This document shows positions 1 through 5,035 of a stretch of DNA of 5,035 nt, in pieces; position 1 is the stretch's first letter; each line of letters opens with the position of its first letter. The DNA is from Nitrospirota bacterium (GTDB taxonomy: Bacteria; Nitrospirota; Thermodesulfovibrionia; Thermodesulfovibrionales; JdFR-88). Below the pieces are notes generated by a model. It saw only the letters and a list, made by a program, of their open reading frames with translations. It was not told the DNA's origin and did not search any database. The position numbers were made by a program, and so were the translations under genes. The stretch spans positions 1 to 5,035 of the forward strand of contig JAKAMR010000120.1 in NCBI GenBank assembly GCA_021812785.1. Direction: 5' to 3'.

Positions 1-48
1 GGTGCGAAAAGTCCGATGGAATACAGGCGAAGCCTTGGCTATGCGTGA
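1..48 (+). CDS. IS3-type transposase, C-terminal end only (gene runs off the left edge)
   Basis: Frame 1 from the first base reads GAKSPMEYRRSLGYA and then TGA at 46-48. The pattern S-P-x-E-Y-R-x-S-L-G is the usual last motif of the rve-type (DDE) integrase domain in IS3-family OrfB transposases, just before the stop codon. Only 15 residues are visible, so no catalytic residue can be checked, and the family call rests on this tail plus the terminal-repeat-like sequence that follows. The protein would catalyse cut and strand transfer of its own insertion sequence. It is on the strand opposite to the chelatase and transporter remnants. An unrelated ORF end that matches by chance cannot be excluded. 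Confidence 0.5.
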   Translation, partial: GAKSPMEYRRSLGYA

Positions 49-80
49 ACAAGTCCAGAAAATCATCCGCACCCCCACCA
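1..80 (+). mobile_element. Right end of an IS3-type insertion sequence (partial)
   Basis: Right after the transposase-like stop codon, positions 51-77 read from AAGTCCAGAAAATC to CGCACCCCCA. IS3-family right ends typically lie within a few tens of bases of the orfB stop, carry a GTCC-A element and finish in CA. Both are seen here, with candidate outer ends at 77 (CCCCCA) or 80 (CCACCA). The left end and any target duplication lie outside the window, so the boundary is approximate. The element ends about 190 bases from the decayed binding-protein fragment, so it may have had a part in the rearrangements there. Confidence 0.4.
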
Positions 81-272
81 CTCGCTCAATGACCCTCCGT
101 TCCCCTAACGTCAGGGACTGAAGTTCCGGCAGGCTTTTTCAAGTTTTCTTATAATCCACCAGCATAACCGCGCTGCCCGTGACAATATAAAAATGCTATT
201 CTACACTTAAGAATTGTTGGTTAAGGAATTTTATGGTATATTTGACTTACAACCTGGTAATAACGGTCTCTT
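81..272. other. Intergenic stretch with no convincing gene
   Basis: This stretch lies between the insertion-sequence end and the stop codon of the binding-protein remnant. The left part contains an imperfect palindrome around 106-117 (CCTAACGTCAGG, 10 of 12 positions symmetric). The right part, from about 181, is AT-rich. I found no protein-coding similarity on either strand, no tRNA, and no clear terminator hairpin for the minus-strand genes that read towards it. Confidence 0.6.
214..242 (+). promoter_or_regulatory. Promoter-like -35/-10 pair facing right
   Basis: TTGTTG (214-219) and TATATT (237-242) are separated by exactly 17 bases, a spacing expected for a housekeeping sigma-70/sigma-A promoter. 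They lie in AT-rich sequence. No intact plus-strand gene follows, so transcription from here would run antisense to the binding-protein, permease and chelatase sequences. AT-rich sequence gives such matches by chance, so this is a candidate only. Confidence 0.25.
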
Positions 273-455
273 TTATTTCAGTGGCGGGTAAACCCATATA
301 CCTTTTAACTCCTCCCCGTAAAACTTGACGAGCATTTCCTTATGCACCGCCTCCGGGTCTATGTCTTTAAAGAGCTCCGGGTGCAGCCATTTGGCAATGT
401 AATACTCTCCGGCTGCTCCCCGCGGCGCGCAGGTAATGAGATCCGAAATCAACGG
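273..455 (-). pseudogene. C-terminal remnant of an ABC substrate-binding protein, iron-complex/cobalamin type
   Basis: Read on the minus strand, the frame ending in TAA at 273-275 gives about 60 residues, including SDLITCAPRGAAGEYYIAKW, then LHPELFKDIDPEAVHKEM and finally KGIWVYPPLK. The run Y-x-A-K-W-L-H-P-E-L-F-K-D-I-D-P-E-A-V-H-K-E is characteristic of the C-terminal lobe of class III periplasmic binding proteins (FepB/BtuF-like, PF01497) that deliver iron complexes, molybdate-like ligands or corrinoids to FecCD/BtuCD-type permeases. The normal protein has about 350-400 residues. The signal peptide, the N-lobe and the start codon are all missing, and the upstream part is replaced by the start of a DppC-like gene in another reading frame. 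The frame is open back to a stop at about 465-467. It cannot make a functional binding protein. The remaining codons are well preserved, so the loss may be recent. Confidence 0.75.
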
Positions 456-585
456 CCAGGATGATCACCAGCCCCAAAAGAGCCAGTTTATCCTGCCAGA
501 GCCTTGCATTCGCCCCGCTAAACAAAGAACGGCTACCGGTAATAAACTTCGGCCTTAATACCTCACCGACATGAAGGTCGGCCAT
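451..585 (-). pseudogene. N-terminal remnant of a DppC/NikC-type ABC permease
   Basis: The likely start is ATG at 583-585, preceded 9 bases upstream by GGGGGAGG-type SD sequence. The product begins MADLHVGEVLRPK and contains ARLWQDKLALLGLVIILAV at about residues 27-45. The pattern W-x-x-K-L-A-L-L-G-L-V-I-I is the standard beginning of inner-membrane permeases of the DppC/OppC/NikC family: a short cytoplasmic N-terminus followed by the first membrane helix. Normal members have about 280-300 residues. Here only about 45 match, after which the frame runs through unrelated residues to a stop at 367-369. From about 446-462 the DNA instead encodes, in another frame, the C-terminus of an iron-type binding protein. 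The start lies 38 bases after the chelatase stop, so the gene was probably the next member of the chelatase operon. A more upstream TTG at 615 is less likely because it lacks a good SD. Confidence 0.72.
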
Positions 586-623
586 CCTTATGCCTCCCCC
601 TTTTTTTCCGGGCAAACCCGAAG

Positions 624-3600
624 TTAAGCCTTCTCTTCAATCCAGCCCTCCAGTTCAAGTACCGCGTTCTGGAATTCGGTCAACTCTTCATCTTTGCAGT
701 TGAAATAGCCCCGGCGCATGGCTTCAGCGATACGCCTGGCTACTTCCAGGGCGGCAAAGCGGTTGTTCTCCGCCAACCGGCGGCGCATGTCCTGGTCCAG
801 CAGGAAGCGGTGGAGCGCCTCGTGGAAAACCCACTCGCTTACCTGGCCAGTGGTGGCTTTGAGGCCGATCAGATATTCCAGCCGCTCGGCTATCTTCTGG
901 GCGCCGTGGTGCTGGTGCTTCAGCATCTCGTCAATCCACCTGGGGTTGAAAAGCCGCGTCCTCACCGCCCGGTCAATAACCAAGCCCACATCGGCCACTT
1001 CGGTAATTTCTTCCGTGGTGTCCACCACCCACTGTTCGGGAGCTTTTCCTTTCTTTTCCGCCACGCTCCGGGAAAGCCCGCCAAAAAACTCGTAGTAATG
1101 GTCGAGATCGGTGAATTCGTATTCCGTGCTGTGCCTTGCTTGCGAAACTACATCGATAGTAGAGAGAAGCCTGGCGAAGAGAGCACGGTTTTCCTGAACC
1201 TTGCCCCGGTGATAGCAGTAACACATAGAGTTGTCATAACTTTCTACAAGCTCCTTTTCCTCCCGCCAGATCCCGCTCTCGACCAGTGCCCGCATTGACG
1301 TGGCGTATTCCGTAGCATGAGGCCCGAACACCCGCACCCGGCTGACACTACCATGTTCTGCTGCCATTCCCAAACTGTGTTTGCGGATAAAATTCATCTC
1401 TTCTTGCTCCGCAGCGCCGGCTGCCAGTTCAACTGCTCGATTGATTAGTTCAATCTGAGAACCACATATGTCGCGGAAGATACCGCAGATGGTCACCAGA
1501 ACATCAATGCGAGGCCTGCCGAGCTCCTCTAAAGGAATAAGCTCCAGTTCCTTGAACCAGGGGCTTTCCTTCCGGACCAGGCGCACGCCGAGATAAGCCA
1601 GGATCTGGGCGATGGTTTCGCCCCCCGTGCTCAGCGTCTCGAAACCCCACAGCACCATCCCCACTGTTTCCGGGTAGCGCCCGTGCGTACGGTAAAATCC
1701 CTCCAGAATAGCCTTTACCGCTTCCTCCCCGCGCTTTAGCGCCAGGGAGGTGGGTATGAGCCGCGGGTCGAACTCATACATATTCCGGCCGACAGGGTAA
1801 ACCTCAGGAGAACGCACCGGATCTCCGGCCAGGTTGGGAAGAAGGTAGCGCCCATCCAGTGCCGAAAGAAGCCCCGCGCTTTCCTGCGAGCGGGCAATGT
1901 TTTCCCTTACCCCGGCAAGATACCGGCCTGTTTCCGGCGGCAGGGCCGTCTCATCCCCCGCCAGCCAGCGACCTATCGCCTGGTGCACTTCGCGGTCGAC
2001 AGCAACAAATGCCTCAGGTTCCCGGGCGAGATTCTCGGAGGAAAAGCCCTTTCTCTCGGCCACCATCCGGTAAAATGAAGGCACTTCCCGGTCAAACCGG
2101 ACAAGGGCCGTCAAGTAGGCAATCAAGTCCTCCCCCGCCAGTTGCCTGTCCAGAACGTGCAAACCTTTGGGGATGAGCCGCCTCTTCATCCGGTAAAGAT
2201 AGACTTCCAGTTCTGCCAGATCCCCGGCAGGCATGGAGAGCGCCTGCGCTTTTTCTTTAATCGCCCCGGCCAGGGTCTCCTTATCCCGTCCCTCGGCTTT
2301 CCGGTACTCCGCCAGCAGTTCCTCCAGCTCTAAGTACTCGCCGTAAAGGCTGGCGGCAATCACCGGCGGCGAGGCGTGGGAAACCGTCACCGCGTAGCTT
2401 CTCCGCCTGGCAATCGTGGATTCCGAGGGATTTCCCACCCAGTAATAGTAGAGGTGGGGAACGTCGCCGACCAGAATATCCGGAAAACATCGGCGCGACA
2501 CCGGGGCTTCTTTGCCCCTGGTGAACTCCAGGGTGCCGTGCATACCCCAGTGGATGATGCAGTCCGCCCGAAGTTCTTTTTGCAACCACCAGTAAAAACA
2601 GAGGTACTGGTGGTGAGGCGGCAATTCTTTGTCGTGATAGGCTTTCTCGGGGTTCTCGTGAACACCGCGCGACGGCTGCACGCCAATGAAAACGTTGCCT
2701 GCCACCACGCCGGGAATCAGAATCTGGGCATTCCTGGCCATTACGGTTCCCGGCGGTTCTCCCCAGTGCCTTTCGATTTGCGCCCGCAGATCCGGCGGCA
2801 GCTCGCCGTACCACCGGCGGTAAACCGCCGCATCCACTGCTATCCCAGGAGGAGCCATCTGCCACTCAGGGGTGTTCACCACCCCGCGAGATAAAAGAAA
2901 TTCCCCCAAGTCCTCCGCGGGAATTTCCACCCGGTACCCGGCGGCCGCCAGCCTTTCGAGAAAGATCCGCAGGCTTTCCAGGGCATCGAGATAACCAGCG
3001 CTGCCCAGGTTAGCTTCTCCCGGGGGGTAGTCGTAAAGAATGACGGCCAGCCTTTTGCTGGCGTTGGGCTTGCGCCGCAGGGCGAGCCACTTGCGAACCC
3101 GCCCGGCAAGCCTCTCTATCCCTTCGGGCAGGGCACGGGCTTCCTTTACTTCCCCGCCCAACACCTCATCTTTTCCGAGGGACTCGAGTCCCCCTACGTA
3201 AACCGGCTCTATGCAGCCATCCAGCTCCGGTAACATAACACCGAGGGTGATTTCTAGAGGACTCAGCCGGTTCTCTCTCTGCCACTCGGCTATCTCCGTC
3301 GTGTAGGACCGAAACCCCGTCAGCACCGGAGCGCCAAGTTCGGACAGCAACCGGTAAGTTGGTTCGGGCACCCCGCCGTAAGGCCCGCCGTGCAACCGGA
3401 AATACTGCAGGTTAACCACGAGGTCAACCGCCGGACGCCCTTCATCAAAGAAGCAGGAACGGAAAGCCGTAAGGTTGTATTCTGCCTTGGAAAAAACAGG
3501 GATGAGGTTGACCTCGTCTCCCAATTCCTTCGCCAGCGCCTGCACCATCGGTGCGCAGTCGGCAAAATGCATGCCGCCGTAAAAGAAAACGCCCACGGCA

Positions 3601-4256
3601 GGCTTGCCCTCGTCCCACCTTACAGAAGTCTTAAAAGCCTTCAGGTCGGTAAAGTAGCGTTCAGGAGGCCACCAGATCCCCCAGTCAGGCATTTTTTGTG
3701 GCGGTTTGACCTCCACCTTTGCCCCGCAGTATTCCCGCAGCAGGAAAAGAAACAGGTTTTTGAGGTTCTCTTTGCCGCCCTCGGCGTAATATTCGCAGGC
3801 CAGCACCCAGTTGCGCATGTGCTTAAGCTTGCCCACGGGGAGAACTGAGCCCAGTTTTTTGGCAATCCCGGCAAACTTCCTCGCTTTCAGGTAAGCTTCG
3901 ATGTCAAAGCGCCCCTCGCGCCGGGGAAGATCGGCCCCGGAAAAAGAACCCATCCGGGTGAGGGAAAGAATGTCGCGGCTGCCGCCGACCAGAACCACCA
4001 CCGTGGCGGCGCTCCCGGTCATCAACTCCCGAAGCCGGTCCGTGAATTCCGTCTGTCCCCGGATGTCCACGAGAATAACCCAGGCGCTTTTTACCGCTTC
4101 TTCCACCTGTCCCGGGTCAATTGTCCCCCGCTCCCAGTCGGAGAAATAGATTTTTTTGACCGAAAGAATTTCTCCGTATTCCGCCCTGATCTCTGCCAGA
4201 GCTTCTCTGAGCTCCCGGGTATTATCAATGGTGCTGAGAAGAAGAAAATCGACCAT
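624..4256 (-). CDS. cobN: Tetrapyrrole metal chelatase large subunit, CobN/BchH(ChlH) family
   Basis: This is an intact 1,210-residue protein, the usual length for CobN and BchH/ChlH. Family members bind the tetrapyrrole and, with an AAA+ ATPase pair (CobS/CobT or ChlI/ChlD), insert Co2+ or Mg2+ at the cost of ATP in the cytoplasm. Visible signatures: GVQPSRG at 525-531; YHDKELPPHHQYL at about 540-552; HWGMHGTLEF at 569-578 followed by RGK; CFPDILVGDVPHLYYY at 590-605; NPSESTIARRR at 609-619; YPVGRNMYEFDPR at about 820-832; VLWGFETLSTGGE at 868-880; and a C-terminus resembling other CobN/BchH ends (DHYYEFFGGL at about 1052-1061, ending EGWIEE). No transmembrane segment or signal peptide is apparent. 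ATG at 4254-4256 was chosen because GGAGGTGA lies just upstream; a TTG at 4292 lacks such a site. The NPSE-TIA-RR and LYYY motifs look more like BchH, while the size and transporter context suit CobN, so the metal (Co, Mg or Ni) is not settled by sequence. No partner ATPase gene is present in the window. Confidence 0.93.
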   Translation of the reverse strand: MVDFLLLSTIDNTRELREALAEIRAEYGEILSVKKIYFSDWERGTIDPGQVEEAVKSAWVILVDIRGQTEFTDRLRELMTGSAATVVVLVGGSRDILSLTRMGSFSGADLPRREGRFDIEAYLKARKFAGIAKKLGSVLPVGKLKHMRNWVLACEYYAEGGKENLKNLFLFLLREYCGAKVEVKPPQKMPDWGIWWPPERYFTDLKAFKTSVRWDEGKPAVGVFFYGGMHFADCAPMVQALAKELGDEVNLIPVFSKAEYNLTAFRSCFFDEGRPAVDLVVNLQYFRLHGGPYGGVPEPTYRLLSELGAPVLTGFRSYTTEIAEWQRENRLSPLEITLGVMLPELDGCIEPVYVGGLESLGKDEVLGGEVKEARALPEGIERLAGRVRKWLALRRKPNASKRLAVILYDYPPGEANLGSAGYLDALESLRIFLERLAAAGYRVEIPAEDLGEFLLSRGVVNTPEWQMAPPGIAVDAAVYRRWYGELPPDLRAQIERHWGEPPGTVMARNAQILIPGVVAGNVFIGVQPSRGVHENPEKAYHDKELPPHHQYLCFYWWLQKELRADCIIHWGMHGTLEFTRGKEAPVSRRCFPDILVGDVPHLYYYWVGNPSESTIARRRSYAVTVSHASPPVIAASLYGEYLELEELLAEYRKAEGRDKETLAGAIKEKAQALSMPAGDLAELEVYLYRMKRRLIPKGLHVLDRQLAGEDLIAYLTALVRFDREVPSFYRMVAERKGFSSENLAREPEAFVAVDREVHQAIGRWLAGDETALPPETGRYLAGVRENIARSQESAGLLSALDGRYLLPNLAGDPVRSPEVYPVGRNMYEFDPRLIPTSLALKRGEEAVKAILEGFYRTHGRYPETVGMVLWGFETLSTGGETIAQILAYLGVRLVRKESPWFKELELIPLEELGRPRIDVLVTICGIFRDICGSQIELINRAVELAAGAAEQEEMNFIRKHSLGMAAEHGSVSRVRVFGPHATEYATSMRALVESGIWREEKELVESYDNSMCYCYHRGKVQENRALFARLLSTIDVVSQARHSTEYEFTDLDHYYEFFGGLSRSVAEKKGKAPEQWVVDTTEEITEVADVGLVIDRAVRTRLFNPRWIDEMLKHQHHGAQKIAERLEYLIGLKATTGQVSEWVFHEALHRFLLDQDMRRRLAENNRFAALEVARRIAEAMRRGYFNCKDEELTEFQNAVLELEGWIEEKA

Positions 4257-4260
4257 TACT

Positions 4261-4268
4261 TCACCTCC
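4261..4268 (-). promoter_or_regulatory. Strong ribosome binding site of the chelatase gene
   Basis: On the minus strand GGAGGTGA, a near-perfect complement to the 16S anti-SD end, precedes ATG with 7 bases between GGAGG and the start codon. It decides the start at 4256 over the upstream in-frame TTG at 4292. The strength of the site suggests the gene was, or still is, well translated even though its neighbours are broken. Confidence 0.8.
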
Positions 4269-4376
4269 GTTCTGAGGCCGCACTGTCCTCAAAGTAGCGC
4301 GAGTGCTCGAATTTGCTCCTTTTTGCCTTTCTACAATTTTTTCAGGCGGAAAACAACGTTCATAACATACTCAGAT

Positions 4377-4866
4377 CTACCCTCCCCTTTCCAGGCGGAT
4401 CCGCGGGTCAAGGAAAACGTAGGATATATCCACCAGAAGGTTGGCCAGCACAAAGACCACGGCCATGAAAAGGGCGTATCCCTGGATCACCGGGTAGTCC
4501 CGGTTGAAGATGGAATCCACGGCGAACTTCCCCACGCCCGGCCAGGCAAAGATGCCAGCTCGAGGGTGGCCGGAAAGCGGGAAAGGATTTCCTCCGCCAC
4601 GGGCTGCCCGGTGCGAAAAGACTTGCCCAGATCCAGTCGGCACACGTTCCACAACCAGCGCCCGTACTGTACATAAAGAGGGTCGTTCAACCCCAGCTCT
4701 TCCCGGAAAGCCTCTACCGCTTCCTGGGTAGGTTCCACCCCGCCGGTCCGCAAATCAATTCCGCCGGGTCACCTGGGGCGAGGTTAATCAGCCCAAAGGT
4801 GATGATAGAAACTCCTAGCGTTACAGGTAAAAGGTGAAATAAGCGTTTTAGAAGATATTGCCACAC
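4377..4866 (-). pseudogene. Broken DppB/NikB-type ABC permease (frameshift plus internal deletion)
   Basis: Three pieces in three reading frames make up one permease. From a likely GTG start at 4864-4866 the product reads MWQYLLKRLFHLLPVTLGVS and then LINLAPGDPAEL, the classic N-terminus and first helix of DppB/NikB proteins. The frame then changes at an A-run at 4752-4754 and continues with [23 protein letters not shown]-like [23 protein letters not shown] and [10 protein letters not shown]. At about 4551-4558 the sequence jumps, in a third frame, to the family's C-terminus: [20 protein letters not shown], then [20 protein letters not shown] and the TAG stop at 4377-4379. The two ends sum to about 160 residues against a usual 310-340, so most membrane helices and the EAA loop that contacts the ATPase are missing. 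Intact, it would be one half of the inner-membrane channel for nickel chelates or oligopeptides. It is co-directional with the chelatase gene, 120 bases upstream. Confidence 0.85.
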
Positions 4867-4878
4867 TACCCGATCAGC

Positions 4879-4900
4879 CCCATATAAAACCCATATAAAA
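4879..4900. repeat. Exact 11-bp tandem direct repeat, two copies
   Basis: CCCATATAAAA occurs at 4879-4889 and again at 4890-4900 with no gap. On the minus strand it reads TTTTATATGGG twice, about 12 bases upstream of the proposed GTG start of the DppB-like remnant. It could be a doubled operator or -10-like element, or a slippage duplication. Nothing in the sequence decides between these. Confidence 0.75.
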
Positions 4901-4981
4901 CTAGGAGACTGGTCAGAAAGTCCATTTTTAAAAGCGCCAAGCCCTAACCCGGACAAGCCGGAACCAATAGGATTTATTAAA

Positions 4982-5021
4982 CCCATGTCGAATTACTGTG
5001 CAATCATAACAACGACATGGG
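4982..5021. repeat. 9-bp perfect inverted repeat with 22-nt loop
   Basis: CCCATGTCG (4982-4990) is the exact reverse complement of CGACATGGG (5013-5021). The loop is AT-rich and contains no second stem of note. There is no T-run after either arm, so it is not a typical intrinsic terminator. It could be an operator, a cis-acting RNA hairpin, or the end of a mobile element that continues outside the window. Confidence 0.6.
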
Positions 5022-5035
5022 GGAATGTACGATTG

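Larger units (their letters stand above)
4867..5035. other. Upstream flank of the permease remnant, no recognisable gene
   Basis: A minus-strand frame is open from ATG at 4984-4986 into the permease remnant, but its first 40 or so residues (for example GLINPIGSGLSGLGLG) resemble nothing I recognise and no SD precedes it, so I do not call it coding. The stretch is AT-rich, as expected of an upstream regulatory region, and carries an exact tandem repeat and an inverted repeat listed separately. No cobalamin riboswitch core could be recognised in the part that is visible. Confidence 0.5.

Noticed and set aside
101..150. Possible terminator around CCTAACGTCAGG and the T-run at 134-139
   Set aside because: The palindrome is imperfect and not directly followed by the T-run, and the T-run has no stable GC stem immediately before it.
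810..1298. 162-codon plus-strand open frame and other plus-strand frames opposite the chelatase
   Set aside because: They are antisense to well-conserved chelatase coding sequence, lack SD sites and have no recognisable domains.
2281..2865. 194-codon minus-strand open frame inside the chelatase gene
   Set aside because: It overlaps the chelatase in another frame, has Arg/Gly/Ser-rich composition typical of a GC-rich shadow frame, and shows no family motif.
4257..4292. Upstream TTG start giving a 1,222-residue chelatase
   Set aside because: The extra 12 residues are translated from the SD region itself, and ATG at 4256 is ideally placed behind GGAGGTGA.
4290..4322. Possible leader peptide after AAAGGAG in the gap upstream of the chelatase
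   Set aside because: Only an ATT codon is available at a suitable distance and the frame ends after seven codons, so there is no real support.
4328..4356. Possible promoter for the chelatase (TTGTTT, 17 bases, TAGAAA on the minus strand)
   Set aside because: Both boxes match the consensus weakly (3 of 6 and 4 of 6) in an AT-rich stretch. The 120-base gap leaves room for a promoter, but this match alone does not support one.
4323..4676. 117-codon plus-strand open frame
   Set aside because: It is antisense to the DppB-like remnant and to the intergenic region, with no recognisable sequence.
4867..5035. Cobalamin riboswitch upstream of the cobalt-related locus
   Set aside because: I looked for the conserved B12-box and junction sequences and saw none. 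The remaining upstream region is outside the window.

Overview
The window holds one intact gene: a 1,210-residue large subunit of the CobN/BchH family of tetrapyrrole metal chelatases, on the minus strand (624-4256). It lies between broken remains of metal or peptide uptake genes. The coding sequence is moderately GC-rich with strong Shine-Dalgarno (SD) sites. A metal-chelatase homologue beside nickel/peptide-type ABC permeases and an iron-complex binding protein suggests an anaerobic Gram-positive (Desulfotomaculum/Moorella-like Clostridia) or a similar anaerobe. This assignment is an inference with low certainty.

Layout, left to right. Positions 1-48 (plus strand) read as the last 15 codons of an IS3-type transposase, followed by a probable right terminal repeat ending near 77-80. 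Positions about 81-272 hold no convincing gene. Positions 273-455 (minus) encode the C-terminus of an ABC substrate-binding protein of the iron-complex/cobalamin type. Positions 451-585 (minus) encode the N-terminus of a DppC/NikC-type permease, joined out of frame to that binding-protein fragment. Next comes the intact chelatase gene, with a near-consensus ribosome binding site. Positions 4377-4866 (minus) are a DppB/NikB-type permease with a one-base frameshift and an internal deletion of roughly 150-175 codons. The right end (4867-5035) has an exact 11-bp tandem repeat and a 9-bp inverted repeat with a 22-nt loop, and no recognisable gene.

All uptake-related pieces and the chelatase share the minus strand, in the order permease B, chelatase, permease C start, binding-protein end. 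This looks like a former operon for metal or metal-complex import and insertion into a tetrapyrrole. Deletions removed the transporter genes and left the chelatase uninterrupted. The AAA+ partner subunits that such chelatases need (ChlI/ChlD or CobS/CobT types) are not in the window. The points most worth following are the survival of the chelatase inside a decayed locus, its mixed BchH/CobN signatures and Cys/His-rich deviations, and the chimeric deletion junctions.
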